A DNA stretch of 64,000 nucleotides from Paragonimus westermani (GCA_008508345.1 QNGE01000976.1:45198-109197), one strand, 5' to 3'; numbered from the stretch's first letter, positions 11,063 through 25,221 are shown. Numbers and translations: made by a program. The notes: generated by a model from the letters alone, not told the origin.

Positions 11063-14000
11063 CAAGAGGATAAGTGCTTGGACGACAACCTGCCGTTTAT
11101 TTACGAGTGACGGATTTCGTTTTCCAACGCGGGTGGCTCTTATGAAATTCAGATAAGTCAAAAAAGCTGTCCTTCACTTCGTTGATGATCGCTGAGACCA
11201 ACTGGTTGCGGGTATCGTACTGGTTTGGTAGAACAGTATTTTGATTAGATGCTTGTCATCTGGTACATGGGGCTCAGTCAGTCGCAGATTTCGCTCCATA
11301 GCGTTTGGAATCTTAAGAGTATTGGTTCACCTTCTTCCTACATTCTACCGTTGGTGTTTACACTTTTTCAGTGATCAGCCGTTTAGTAGACTACCATCAG
11401 GATCATTGGCAGCCCGATCCGACGTGCACATAAGTACAGCCCAAACTGAGGACGCATTTGTGCGTCATACCGGAATCAAATGTGAGAACGCCATCGTATA
11501 TATTCAGAAGGTCAAATCAAGTATTCCGGTAGTTTAGTCATAAAGTTGACCCTGATCTTTCACCACTACTGTTTGTCGGCTGTTATCCGCTACATGACGA
11601 AATGCGATTGTTCAAAGTGTGTTATATGGATGATAATACTGGTATTCAAGTGGCCTTATAAGCAAAATTTCTACTTGAACATTCAACACACGCAACCAAA
11701 AAAGTACCTCGAAATGACCACAAAAATTAGTTGTGACTGATAAAGTTACACACTTGTAGGACGGAATCACTGTAAGGGATATGGTATGCTGTAACTGGTA
11801 GTTAACAGCATGACCAAAATGACACACTGACCCACGAATGCGGAGGGATATAACCAGCGTGAATTAGCTCCACACAAAAACCATTTCACCGAGTCTTTTA
11901 AAACTTATCTGAATCTCGGGTTGATCAATTATTTGGTTATTTGTTAAGTTGGAGTTTGGACCAAATGGTAAACCTAGTAAACATTCACTACAATTTGGTT
12001 TCCGTAAACTTCGACCGTGTACGCCTGCCTTATCTGTCAGCTGGTGCGTAATTGGGTTTTTATTCGGCTACTCATAAAAACTGGGAGTTTACGTTTCAAA
12101 CACTTCACCATCAACGAAGATGATGCCAGTAGTGTGTACTGGTTCGGACGTGAAGGTCGGTGAACAACCAAATAACCAAACCTCCAAGCACAAGCTTCTA
12201 CCTAAAAAATCAGTCCGAATTACCAAGAGCACTCAATCATTCCATCAGTTCTTTCCAAATTTTCTCGTCTATACCTTAGTATTCACCGAATTATTTTCTT
12301 CCCATTAACTGATCCCTTGTTACGAAGCCGTCTGAGGTCTTTTAATCTACCAGTTGTAAAACAGTCAGAAGATGCTGTTAGGGAGCTGGTGCGTTTCGTT
12401 TCAAACTCTCAACTCGAACGTTTCAGTAGACACCGGTGACATTGTCACACTCTTAAAAGCAATACGTTCCACTTCTTCACTGAAACAAAAATGACACGGT
12501 TGGTTGATATTTCTAAGTAGGAAATAACAAAACTGTTTTCGTTTTTTTTGTGCAAGGGAGAGCCCAATTTTACTCAGTGTGAACCAATGAGAAAATAATG
12601 GTATCATGAATAGTTTGTACTGACAGGATCCTAGTAAGTGGGCTCACCAGAAAGGCAACCTTGATAAATTTCACTAGTTTAGAAGAGAAAGGGCGATATT
12701 ATAACAAAGAGGAAGAGTGTATATGACCCGAAAAATCCTTTGAGTTGCTTGTTCTGTGATCTTATTTGTTTTACTGTACTTTCCGTTTTCTCTGTTCTGA
12801 ACACTCTCGGTGAATACTAAAAGGCACACTGGTTCACAGGTTGAAATGACCAGAGTCAAAAATTAAACGAAATGCCTCAGCACTTATCCGCATCCAAACA
12901 AACATGCTAACTACATTTTCTCATTTCAATGAAATTGTTTCCGGAAAAGACTGTCAAATTGTAACTAACGTAGAGTCCAGTTAGCCCAGTTTGTGAGGTT
13001 TGAGTAAGGTGAATTGTATCAGTATCTGACTCACAAAGTATAAAGACGGCTCTATTGCAGGTGGTAAACACAGAGTTTGGTCACTCTACACACAAAATAG
13101 GAAACAAAAATTGCAAGACTGGTTGTGAAAATAATGCTTTCGTGTAAGAATCGTGTAACGTAACCATACACCTTGTTATGATGCTATGATTGACGGAAAA
13201 TGTCAGGAAATTTCGAAATAAGTCTGAAGTTCATCCTCTGAACAGTCGCAAAACGTCATAAGCAAAAATCCACAAGGTGGTAACCCACATAAAAACCGAC
13301 AGAGTCTGAAAACAGCATGTTGATTGAAGTGTGGTGGAATAACCTGTGATAATGGTTGAATACAACAACATCTCACACAAGCAGTTCACGTTTGCCCTTG
13401 TCTTTACCTGCATCGTATTTCTACACCAAGCCACGAACAGCGCTACCGTTCGACGACACTGACCATACCACAATGTAAACGTCATCTACTACGAAAACAT
13501 CCGGTTGTGGTTTCAAATCCATACACCCAAATCTTCATTTTATGTAAATCAATATCTTACCAGGTTGAGATGGAGTTTGAAGTGTCTCGCTATTCATTTT
13601 TATGTGAATAAACAAACAACAAATGAGCGTGTTTCCAGTGCTTCATTATCAGGCCAAATACAACACATGTATTTGAATTCGTCGGGGACAGTACATCATC
13701 GGAGCAAGGGCCGGTAATCATTAATGGCAGCCTATTGAGATTCGTGTGGTCTAGTTATGCAATATTATTCATGTGGGTTGTAAACGTTTGTGGTGAAGTT
13801 AACACGTTTACTTTACAGATCTATCCGAGATACGGATGTAAGACCACAGAATGTTCGATTTTTTGACCGGACGATTTTGTGAGCACAAAGAGGGTGAGGT
13901 TAAGCGGATTGCAATAGGTTCTGCGAATGCCAGTAAATATCTTTTGACCTTCTTCGGTTGATCCCTACAGATCCGATAGGTCGGCTTAAAGGAATCGGCT

Positions 14001-14775
14001 GGGTTGATCGTATGTTGTGATTCTACTCAGCCACAGTTGAACAAGCCTTTATTAATTCTCGAGCAAACCATAGCGTATAATGCTCTCCTACGCGTACAGA
14101 CAACCGTCGTGTTGTACCATTGTTGGTCAACTACTGTTTGAGCCTACACTTAGAGTAACAATGTAGCGTTTACTCGGTACATGACTGGAGTTCTCCAGAC
14201 ACTATTCTAGACCAACTATAGCAGATTGGTTAACTCCAGATGTGTCAACCATAAACGGTTTATAGCTCAAACACTGTATACGACGTCGGAATATGCCAGA
14301 CGTGAGACAGATACTAAACTTCCTACGACCGCTGTTCCGACCATGCTCACTTCAGTAAGAGCAAGGGACCAGTTGTCTAACCGAAATACATTCTGGATAG
14401 CGTACTCAGACAGAACTGTATGATTTTCTTCAGATATCTGTTTACGATACGGTATTTACACGGTAGACTTGAAAATTTTTGTCATTTCGGTCTCCTTCTT
14501 AGTGGACATGTGCTTAACTGTGTTCTCGATAAGTGCATTTGGATAGTGATTGGCGGCTAGCATTTCTTTAATGTGAGAAACCTCTAGTGTTTTAGAGAGT
14601 TCAGTGGTTCAGGTCTTATTAGCTACATTGATTAGAGATTTGATGAGTGCTCCTTTCATACCGATTGGGTGCGACTAGTTTTAGTTGAGATACCGACCAG
14701 GATGGGGTGGTTTACGATACACAGAAATCTGAAATCTCTGTTGCTCGCCAAACTTGACGTGCTTTCCTGGCTGTA
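11063..14775. other. No recognisable feature
   Basis: About 3.7 kb of A+T-rich sequence with ORFs up to 98 codons (11241-11537) that show no motifs, signal peptides or matching neighbours. I see no repeat structure that I can support. Confidence 0.45.
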
Positions 14776-14805
14776 CTTCGATTAGACAATGCCTTAAAAC
14801 AACTG

Positions 14806-15174
14806 GTGATACATCCTAAGGATCCATTTTCTATGGGCGACCAGACAGACTGCGTTTACGACATCAAATTCGGTGACTGCAATGCTGGCTACACTGGAGA
14901 GATAATCAGACAACTGAAAGTACGTGTTGCCGAACACAAGAGGCACACGAGGTTTCCTCCTAAACACGCCTATCAACTTCAAAAGTTAGAGGAGGATTCG
15001 GCCATCGCACTACATGCAATGTCAGTGAACCACAACATAGGTTTTGATCAAGCTCGAGAGATTCACAAGGATCTGCCTTCCTACAGGGAACGGTGCTGTA
15101 CTGAAGCCCTCACCATCCACACACAGCACGCTTGTATTATTCACAATGATAGCATACCCCTGTCTGCAGTGTGA
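14806..15174 (+). pseudogene. Penelope-like GIY-YIG endonuclease domain (family 1), open frame of 122 codons
   Basis: An uninterrupted frame reads DCVYDIKFGDCNAGYTGE then IRQLKVRVAEHKRHTR, the GIY-YIG nuclease core of a Penelope-like element (family form CVYxIxCGDCxxxYxGET-RxLxxRLxEHKR). YQLQKLEEDSAIALHAMSVNH follows, the segment with the His that follows the nuclease core, then FDQAREIHKDLPSYRERCC and EALTIH, the typical C-terminal stretch. The frame is open but the RT domain is missing, and the glycine expected in the second half motif (YVGE) is present as YTGE. The 3' flank (15175-15400) is the family's untranslated tail and matches 43440-43695 and 59230-59529. Confidence 0.85.
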
Positions 15175-15400
15175 CGTGTATGGAAAAACAGCACTAGACA
15201 CGGACGCGTCCAATCTACACCAGTCTCACACCCCCCACTTAATGGGCAAAGGATGAGACCAATCAGGTCAGATGCAGCACAAATTGACCTAACTGCGCAA
15301 ATCCCACATGACCGCTGTTCTTGTGTCATTGTGATTTCGATTAAAGCACTCCCGAGGTGGTTGGAAATTAGACTATTACAAGTTGAAGGATTTCACTGCA
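15175..15400 (+). repeat. Penelope-like family 1 3' tail with collapsed hammerhead-like motif
   Basis: This matches 59230-59495 base for base over long stretches, for example CCCCTGTCTGCAGTGTG and CACAAATTGACCTAACT. At 15335-15385 the hammerhead-like core of the other copies is reduced: the stem II region and its surroundings are shortened and GAAAC is changed to GAAAT. Confidence 0.8.
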
Positions 15401-16379
15401 AATTTACTTGCTCTGCAGAAGACTTCCTACCCCCAAGATCCGAGTCTCACCACTGGGACGATTTCACTCTCTCCGCAAACTTCAGATTGTTCAGACGACC
15501 CAACCCCCCCCCTAAAATGTGTGCTGTAATCTCAATTCACCCTATAGCTTACTACGTTCTCGGCGCATTAGGGAGCGCCAGATCCCTGGCAGTTAGCTGA
15601 CTGATAGTACCACACCGATTTTAACGAACAGATAATTCACACTTTTGAGTCGTAGGATGATCCATGGCAATGAGGAAATGCTTTTTGAAAAGGTGACGTT
15701 TGGTTTTATTACGGATCAACTCAAACATAAGAGCCCCCATTGGTCTGTTTGCAATCGTAAGCGATCTGCTACAGATGCTGTTGCCTATTTAGTTCATTCT
15801 ACATCATCGGTATTGTATAAGGAGGTTCTACCAAGTCACGTGTTTAATGGATTATGCTGACGGTGGCAACCATATTTTTGACATCGTATTTCTCCAATTT
15901 CTTGAAAAGCAAGGCTACTATCGTGTTCGCCGTAAATTCTTTACTAGCTGCATGAAACAGAATTAGAGGACAGTAATCCTGTTCTCAAACATGACCTTCT
16001 TGTCTGATTTGAGAAGTAATCAAGACGACTAGCCTATCCATTGTGCTCGGTCGACCAACGAATAAGATTTCTGCCTTGAGATTTCCTGCTCCTTGCTGAC
16101 ATTTCTTGTTCGCTCGGACAGACTTTCTTTCCCATCCATCAAGAGATCTCAGAGGAAGAAAGTATATACTAATTAGCCAAGAGAATATTTGCCAATCAAA
16201 TGCATTACAAAGTTTATCAGTAGCAAACGATATCGTTTAAATTTGATGTACCCCAACCCATTAGTAGATGATAGAATCTCCCACGAGATCTGACAAACTA
16301 TGGAAAGGCTGGGTGGATTGAAAACACGTCATGAAAAAAGTTGTCAACACTGGAAAGCCCAGCAATAACTTTAACAAAA
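15401..16379. other. No recognisable feature; one unrecognised ORF
   Basis: The 71-codon ORF at 15645-15860 (plus strand) has no motif I recognise. Nothing else was noticed. Confidence 0.4.
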
Positions 16380-17130
16380 TAATTAATGTTTTTCCTTTCC
16401 CGCCGCTTCGCCCAATCCAAATGAAAGGGCCTGGTTGTTTTAAAAACCCCATCGAGCTAAAACCCAGAAAGTCAAGCGGACCTGACGGCTTATTACCGAC
16501 TGTTCTCAAAAAATGTGTTGTGTTTAGGCAATAATGTCAGTTGTTAGACGATGACAGATATTACACCAATCTCCAAAACTGAATTGTCTAAATTTTGATC
16601 CCATGTACAACGAACAGTAACACTTTTTAAAAAACTAATTATCCCTTAAATGGAAGTTCCGATTAAAATCACAGATTCCCGTAAGACTCACTTCTCGTTG
16701 TTCACTCTCAGCACTTACTGCTCTCACAGTCCGTGCTGTCATCATTTGATAGAAAATCTGGAACTGTACGTATACCTTTCTTGGACTGCATCGATGCGTT
16801 TGAAAGCGTTGAAGAGAAAAACGAATCAACTGGCCCAACCTCAACCGTCGATGCTCTACGCCAAACCTACTTATTTGTAGCCATTTTACCCAAGTTAGTT
16901 GTCAAGTCTCAGCCTCACAGAGCCCGGTGATATACCGGGGGTAGCCTCCTCTACTTCGTATTCCCACTCTATATAGCCTACATGCTGGTTCATGATCGCA
17001 ATTCTGCAGATGACGAGATATTAGGTATCAAACAGTCAACCCCATTTTCTACACCTAACTTTCTGGATGGCAAATTCAAACTAGTTATTATTACGGATTC
17101 CCGCAGTTTGTCTCTTAACACATCCGAATG
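16380..17130 (+). pseudogene. Non-LTR retrotransposon RT fragment, highly decayed
   Basis: One frame reads LKPRKSSGPDGLLPTVLKKC, the RT block of LINE elements (usual form LKxxKSPGPDGIPxxxLK). After a gap, DCIDAFESVEEKNES resembles RT motif A (DFxKAFDSV), and around 16930-17050 the pieces CYTGGSLLYFV and NSADDEILGI may be remnants of motif B and the xADD box. Several stops and frame changes separate them. The clade cannot be decided; it differs from the RTE-like copies elsewhere in the window. Confidence 0.5.
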
Positions 17131-20100
17131 TATCAGTGACAAGTAATTTTGCAGATTCTGTCATTTAGGAGAGTCCCATCTGCGAAGGCTCTGGACGTCT
17201 TGCCAGGTTACTGATGAGTAGTCGGGGATTTGGTCTTGCCAGTTATGTAATTTCAGTAGTCAATATTGCCATTGGTAGATTGCAGCACGAACTCATTGAG
17301 AAATGCTGCTTGGACAATCACCCTGTTAGATCATTTAGTAGATTCCATACGAGATAGTGGTTTGGGTGGGTAGTTTAATCTGAATGTGAAATTTTTGACC
17401 TTCCGGGATGAATTCGTAGCTCGAGAATTATACCACTTGTCACTTCTGAGCATGTGTTCACACAGCGTTTTCGCCTGTGAAAGGAATGAGTAAGAGGAAT
17501 TTTCCCGTCAGCACCAGTTCTTCATGTGCATAACGAGCCGATACGTCGACCTATTCCCAGTAAATATTCAAAATGTAGTAAGAAAATGGTCCGTTCATGT
17601 TAATATTGTGGGTTAACAAGGCGGGTGGCAAAAAAATTGTTCGTTTAACCATCCGAAAAGATGACGTTCTTTAACGATGTACTGAACACACAGTTATTTG
17701 CATGTAATGATAATCTCACAAAAGTGCAGTCGACAGACACGAGTTATTGTACGGAGACACCACTTTGTGCCAAATTACCCATCAGAGCTCCTTTGTGTAT
17801 TCTTCCCCCGATTACTTCAATACTGCAACACATGTATCCATCTGACTACTCACGAGCACTGTAATGTGATTGTTCATCCACACCGCTTCCCCAGTGTTTT
17901 CGCCATAGTACAAAAACCGTTATTTTATGTTCCCCGCCTAGAATCTATCTACACTCTACATCACTTGGTAGGCCAGTATACCAGCGCATGTTTGCATGTG
18001 GATGCACAGATTATTCATGAGTTGTTTTCTTTGGTTTGTTGTCGAAGGATTTTATGTTTCCCGCAAAATCCCTGAAGTATCCATCAGGTCGCTGTCGATC
18101 GCCTGTGAATGATCCGTTGCTTTCGTTTCTCCGTCACATTTTTATGTGCGAAAATGTTGCCATTCTGGCCCGATTTGCCTTCTTTATTCATAATTCTCTT
18201 CATTTATGCCTATATTTATGTCTTTCATTTGCTGCGGATATAAACATTTATTCCTACACGCCCGTTCCTACTCTTCCTTGGCTTTTTCTCGGTCAAGTTC
18301 ACTTCTACACGAACTCAAGCTTCTTATCCCCAGCTTAACTGTCAAACCGAATCAATGGCTTTTTCTTGTAGATTAGTAGCTGTGGCTACCTACCAGTTTT
18401 TTCACCGAGATTCATAACGGTGAAAATTATGGTGCAACTGAAACAGAGCTAATTAATCATTCTTCCTTTGCTGAAGACCTCAACGCAAAGAAAACGAAAA
18501 AAATACATCTCCGAGTGTATAAAGTGTAGCACCGAATTTCAGAAAAATAACTTGATCTAACCTTTTTTCAATCTTCAAACTTCAGTTTCGTTTATCTTAA
18601 ACTTGGGTAGCTTTCACAGCGCTACCTTGCTAACGTAGTTCGCTTTCGGACCAATTATTTCGCTGTTTGTTCCCACAAAAACCGGTATCTTATTACGTCC
18701 ACGACGCTGTATTCGGCTGACGAGAAAATCGTAAGGTAGAACTGATTTCATGAACCAGGTTGTGTTGAACAACTTGATTAGTTGGTGCAAACATCCTTCC
18801 TTGTCAATTAATACCTCATTACGTGTGACCGTTTTATTCTCACAATTCACAACTAATCCATATCAATATACATTCATTGATGGCATACAACTACTCTCGT
18901 CATACCGCTATATTCTACTCTTCAAATTTTAAAAGTAGATTGGTTAAACTGAGTCATAATTTTTCACGATCACTCCATGGAGCTGTTATCTTTGCTGAAA
19001 TTTAAAATATACAAACTTTATGCTTTAGTTACTGTGAACTCTTAGTCTCGGTTTCTTAACAGCTTGTGAACTCATTCACTGATCGCACTAATACTCTATC
19101 ATCTCTCTCCAAGCACTAACCACATATATCAGTCGGCCCTCTCCATCTATGTAACTTGTATCAAAATGCGTCAAGTTTATCAGTATACCACTCGCTAGCT
19201 TAAAACTTTCAACAGATCCCGACTATATTCTGTATGCACACTTTTCTGCACATAGGTTCATGTCATCCACTGACTGTTTGTTTAAACCCGGTTTTGCCTA
19301 TACTAACACCTGCCGCCTTCTTAATTCGATATCTGACTTGCGTTTCTGTGCATCTTTTGTAAACGAAATAGACCCATTGTGAAAATTATCTAGGAGTTTT
19401 TTTGTTTTATTGAGTTCGTTCAACTGCTTACTTCAAACTGATAAACAGCGTGAGAAAAATGCCACCAAATATCATCTCCTGGGATGAATTATAGTCTGTT
19501 CAGATTTGACAAGTAGAAAGGTTTCAAAAATGTTTCCAAAACGGTGATTTCTCTTTCCGTATATCATGCAAATGCCGGTCCGCGCAACATCATCGTTGAT
19601 TGGATGGACTACCCGTGGACGAAAAAAACGCATAAACTCAAAAGTCAAAATACAATGGTACAAACAGTGAGCATTTTTCTAAATGTGTCAACAAAATGTC
19701 AACCAGCTAGTTCACAAAAGGCGACTTGCCATTTTATGCGTGAATTCATGCGAAACCCAAGAATATAAGGTCTTCGTTAAACATTTTCAGAGGTGGCCAA
19801 AAAAACCGTTTTTCCTCACTTTCTCGTCTTGGTCTTTTCAACCTGGATCTCCGGGATAAATGGGATTCGAACTGTTGAACAGTAAGAAATCTACTCTCAA
19901 GAGCTACAATGTCGTTCGGGTTTTATCGAAATAACAATTACACATGTCATCCAGACTGAAAAAAGCAGAAAGCGCAATTGCAATCCATGCAGAAACTAAT
20001 TGCATTAAATTTCCATGAACTCTTTATTCCAGAGAGCTGAGCTTGAATAAACTATGTTGTATTTCGATGAATCATCAACTTCTGAAAAACGATATGCAAA

Positions 20101-20403
20101 AGCCGTAGTTTAGGATTAACTTAGACATTACTTTCCAAACAAAGGCACATTTTACAAAACAGAAAACCTTTCGGCTGTAAATGCGTATTTTTGTGTGTTA
20201 AGATTCAATAAATCAAACTTGCAAAAATAGGTTCACTGATCAGCCAAAAATGCTCAAGCGAACAGTCAACCGATGAACTTCTAGAGAAGCAGATTAAAAA
20301 AAGAAATTCGGAAACTGAGCACGAGGTTTGATTTGCATTTAATTATATATGGAAATATTCCGCCAGCATATAATTTGCAATGCAAACAAGTATTGCAAAA
20401 ACC
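17131..20403. other. No recognisable feature
   Basis: No motif-bearing ORF. The ORFs at 17698-18075 and 18036-18338 are rich in Phe, Leu and Tyr because of local T-rich sequence and show no family pattern. Confidence 0.45.
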
Positions 20404-20775
20404 GTGGCTGGAGACTATAGGTGAGATGGCGGCTAATCGAGCTCAGTGGTGTGAATGTTGTCGTTGTTTGTCCGAGTTGTCTGTGAAGTGAGTGTGTTTA
20501 ATGACGCGGGGCAGTGAAAGCCGTAAGGAAGCTGTCTCGCTGATGACGCCTTACTCTCACTTGCAGCTCGGTTGTTGGTTTGCAAGGTGTAGGCACCTTG
20601 ATGTTGAATGTTTGAATACAGACGTAGTTATTTCCAATAGTTAGGACCTTTCCCGTCCCCTTCTTTTTTCCTTCTCTCTTCCTATATAGGGTTTGCTTTT
20701 TCTTCATGGTTGTGTGGCAGTTAACCATTGGTGTGAACCACTGATGTATTGCTGTCAATGATGTTGATGATGATA
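20404..20775 (+). repeat. RTE-like LINE 3' tail, copy A
   Basis: The segment begins with the end of an RT ORF (WLETIGEMAANRAQW then ECCRCLSELSVK and a stop) and continues through a 3' UTR shared with 52340-52690, 29124-29315 and 57155-57330. It ends in GATGTTGATGATGATA, a short simple repeat as is usual for RTE-like 3' ends. The copy is strongly 5'-truncated. Confidence 0.85.
20726..20746 (+). other. Conserved 3'-terminal stem-loop of RTE-like tail
   Basis: CATTGGTG, loop TGAAC, CACTGATG: all eight positions pair, two through G-U. The same hairpin recurs in the three other copies. Confidence 0.65.
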
Positions 20776-22650
20776 CTTAGCTGATCGGTAGGTGGAGTTT
20801 TCAGAATAAAAATTGTCGAAAAATTAAACAACGAACCACCTTTCACACAGAACTTACAGTTTTCTTTCGTGATCTTGATTCGTTTACTTAATAAGCGGTA
20901 GAATACAAGTTTTGTTTAAGTATTCTTTAAAAACTGATTGTCCTTTTAACCGCTCATTAGAAAACTCATTTCATAGCAATTGCTGTATCGGCCAATTAAT
21001 CAGAGTTCACTGAAAGTACAATTGTCAAGTGTTTCATATGTGATGGTTATCTGACAAACCTAACCTGTGTTAAGTAAATCGGACGACAAACCAGACCCCA
21101 GTGATAAACACAATTGAGTCCGAAAAAGTTTGAGCAGCCAGACAACTAAAAGAGAGGGTAATTAGAACCAATTCAAGAGTCCAGAGACGGATATCATGAC
21201 TGCATCTTGAACAGTTGAAAAGGCCGACGAACACGTGATCAATGCATCAGTAACCAGCTGGTGTCGGTAGGCAGTGTTTTTGTTTCTCACATTTTCTTAA
21301 CAATTACAAGCACGGTTACAATTGCAGTCGCAATTCTAGCAAACAGTGAACAGAAGCGTGTTTGGGTCAAAATGTATGACGTAGCTAGAACTAGTCCAAA
21401 ACACCTAACAGAAACGCAATCTGAGCGTACATATGTGACTCCAAACATAACGTTCACAGTGATGAACCAGAATAAGAGCATGGTGCCTGCATCAGCAACA
21501 CCGAAGGATAGACGAATTAGTGCTTAAATAACCGTACAACCGATATGGATACTGGGCTGTGATAACGATATATTACTTTGATCAGCAAGGCTCCGTTCAG
21601 TGACTAACCATATGTGTGTTATCAAGTAATTAATATTGGCTTTAACTGCACACAGACGTATACTTCTGTCGCTGCAACTTCACTGTGCACAACTGCGAAC
21701 AAAGTACGACTTGATTAACTTGATTCTCTCTGTGATTACTACCGTATAGCAACAAGTGCCCGGGTTCATTTCTAGTGTGTCTTGGAAAACCAGGTTGAGT
21801 TTAACGGCATCTCTTATTCAGCTTCCATACAGTTCTTCGAGGCTTCCATTGATAAAATGATAAAATGATGATGGTGCTGAGGCTGATAGGTCAATCGACT
21901 TTCATCCTTCGTCAGGTAAGTCAGAGACAGATATTTGCAATTGTATACTACAATCGTGAATTCAAAAATTGCAGTGCAATCTTGGTTACTAACTGCTAGT
22001 TCAGGTAAGCAAACAATTGTTGTTGGGATCAGTTAACCGACTCTTCAGAAAAAAAGTATTACTAACCATAACATGTCCATGCATTCTGCCAGGAAACTCC
22101 ATTAACGCGTTCAATATGTTAAGGACTGTGTGAAAGAGCAGACATCTGCGTTATATATTACTAACCAAACTGAGAAACTAGAGCGCTAACCAGGGTGGCA
22201 TTTTGATAATACAATTTGCCAAACGATATCTGAGTATCGCCATTCCAATATAACTGTAGTCCAGTTACGCAACTCACGTGATCGCAAATATTGTTCACTG
22301 ACATGTTCGGTGTGTCACTTAAAACACTATCAACATGGTAAGGCGACTCCTCTTCTGTAGTTCACAATAATTTAGAGGAACAACGACTGCTACAAAATAT
22401 GCACTTCACTACGTCCGATGTCAGTCACATTAGTTCCATCGAATTTGAACACGGTAACCAAGAGGTTACATAATGAATTATGACCCAAAGCAGCTTTTCG
22501 TGTCAAGTCATTTATTACAAGATATTGCTTGAAGATACTTAGAATTTTCGTTTCCTTGGCGTTCATTGAAAATTCCATAGAAGTTTGCGATTCGTTCATT
22601 TTTTACAGTAATTCAACTTCTACAAATACGACTGTTAAGTAGGCGTGTGG

Positions 22651-22693
<43 letters not shown>

Positions 22694-25221
22694 CTACGGC
22701 CTAACACCATTTTTAAAAAAGGATAGGCAGTTGAGGGTGGATGTACATAATTAGAATGGGGATAACCGTAGAAATGATCGGAAATAAACAAACGAAGGAG
22801 GATCGCATATATAATAACGTCCGGGCTTAAAAAATGCGGATAACAGCACCCTGATGTAGGTGGTGTGTCGGTAATGCTGAAGTGATGAAATCACGTTGAA
22901 ACGATTTGGTGCTGTCGGGTTGTGATGTAACTCCCACCATCGCGTCCTTTGAATTGTTACGCTGCTGAAGTGTTCATTGTCCGAGAAGCAGGGTTATGCC
23001 TTTTGTTGAGTTTCGGGGTCTGTGAGCTTGGGCATATGCACGTCTGAGCATCACATGCTTGTGGGTTAATGCACACAGATGTGGCTCAGTGAATGCGCGC
23101 ATGTGTCGTGTATCTGGCCTTGACAATCACGGTGGTGACAGACAAGGGCTCGCTGTCAGTCTGGCGACTAAGGGCGGAATACGCAGGTCGGAGACTATGT
23201 ACAATTTGGATCAAGATTGTCCAATTACGAGCAAGCCTTAAAGGCGCGTGACACCAGTCTGTAACCTTGATCGTTGGCAAAAGTATGCGTGTGTGGTTGG
23301 GATATTGGAAGCACGGTATCTGCTGTCCAGATGCGGGACGAATGAATGGCTGGGGTTGAGCTATCCGGTTTAGCGTACGGCGATGAGCTGTTGAACGACC
23401 AATTCATCAACTAGAATTTTTTATTATCTGGTCTGTTAATTTCTTCTTACATTATCTTCCAGTTATACCCATGCTAGCTTAATTCTCCAATATTCGGGGG
23501 CTTGGGCGGCAGGCTTGTAAAACTTACTATCGTTGACATTGATGTCTTGTCCGAACCGGCTTCTGCGACCGGCGAATGAAGACCACAATCTGGGCTGTGG
23601 CATTTTGTTATGTGGTTTGGATGATTGCATTCTGGGTGCATGTGTAACGAGGCGTGCTGCTGTGTTGTCGGTGCCGTTTTAGCTTTCGTTTGTGTAATTC
23701 GTGTGCATAGTTTACTGGGCCTTCGGCTCATGCTTGTTCGTACTGTTCCTCTTTTCAGGACTGTTGTTGGAACCCCTACTTCGGAAGGACACTGTTCCCC
23801 GGTGTCTTCATATTTCTCCAGATTCGGGCCACAAGTGCTACGGACAGTCACAGCGCAAGCGGCTGGTCTGCATGTTACACATGTGTTTATGAAGTTGGTA
23901 CAAGCGCATATAGGGTCTATCCTTCCATAGTCAATAAAGGTTCGTTAATTTCGAGGTTCTTTCCTGGTAGGTTATCACCTTTCCATTCCGAAGAAAATGA
24001 CCAGGGCGTGACTACTGAATAACTAGGGACGCCTAAGGATTCATAGACTTCCTGACCATCATGGACAACACCTTTGAGACTGACCAAACTGTGGTATTCT
24101 CCAGTGTACACGTGGTGATTAGACAACCGTAGTACACTGCTTCCTTTTTGACTCAAGTTCCAAATCCCTTCATAGTTCACATAATCCGGTCATGCTTAAT
24201 ATGTTTTCTGAAAAAAGTGCTCTTCGGTCAACTTGCCTGACCAGAATAGCAAAGAGCGCAAACACAGTGACTTCACATGTTGACCGATAGTCTGTACTGT
24301 CACTACACCGGAAGCGCATCAGGTCTATGAGCGCCTCCACTGAACAGTACATTCGCATTTTTACTTGACTGGGATTTTCATGTGCACAGTATGGACACGG
24401 TTTAAGTTAACACTGCAAAATAATCTCCCACATTCCGGGATGATTTCACTTAGATAGTCTAATAAACGAAGGACGACCACTGTGATTTTGTTTTGTTCAA
24501 TGTCCAGAGGCACGTGGTTCGTACTGTCACACGAAAAAATGTCTTCAGAATTCACCCGATACTCAAATGTCTCATCAGACTGGAATCGAACAAGTCACAT
24601 GCTCACACTGGCTGATGCGCCATACCGACTACTCATGTGTCAGTACATGCATGCATCATGTATAGCTAGTGACCCACGTCAGCTGCACCACACAGGAGGG
24701 CCGGCTGGAGCGACGCATGTGGTCCAGACACACCGTACACATTTTTGTTAGGGAACGCACCCTTGGTTCAGTGGTATGTGGTCAGTGTTCACTCATTCGA
24801 CCGTTAGCAACCCTGCTGGTGTAGTCCACAGCACAACTAAATATGCGGTTATTTTAACTTTACCCCACTCACTGAGCGGTTTTTTCTGAGCCTAGATGAC
24901 TCAGGTGGCGATGGATACTAGTCATTTCCCACCTACTGGGCATGGTGCACACGCTGAGCCCTTTCACTTACTGAGCGATTCGACTTCCTACAGCGATATT
25001 TAATTTTTATAAAATGGACTGCGACGTGAACAAACCTGAATCACGCTGATGGATCTGTTGGAAATTGTTATAATGTCAACAGATATTAGGGGTAACCTTA
25101 GGTTACTCATAATTTTCACACGCTGACCGATCTAACGATTATTGTGTACACTGTTTATATGGTTCGAAATGCGTTTTTCGGGAAACTCCTCGACTGCACT
25201 CAAAGTAATCCTTTTTGTGCA
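20776..25221. other. No recognised gene; a richer G+C segment at about 22850-23900
   Basis: Apart from the (TA)n run at 22654-22692, I recognise no element. From about 22850 to 23900 the sequence is visibly richer in G, C and TG dinucleotides than its surroundings and holds overlapping ORFs on both strands (23625-23930 plus, 23474-23851 minus). The minus ORF has a Cys/His-rich stretch but no known domain that I can name. Confidence 0.4.
22654..22692. repeat. (AT)n microsatellite
   Basis: About 19 uninterrupted AT units. Confidence 0.95.

Noticed and set aside
22870..22910. CTGAAG, small stem GTGAT/ATCAC, then GAAACG
   Set aside because: The last base of CUGANGA is lost and no NUH or stem I partner follows; probably chance.
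23474..23851. Possible retroviral-like gag zinc knuckle
   Set aside because: The Cys/His spacing does not fit the CCHC knuckle and no protease, RT or integrase is nearby; kept only as a low-interest finding.
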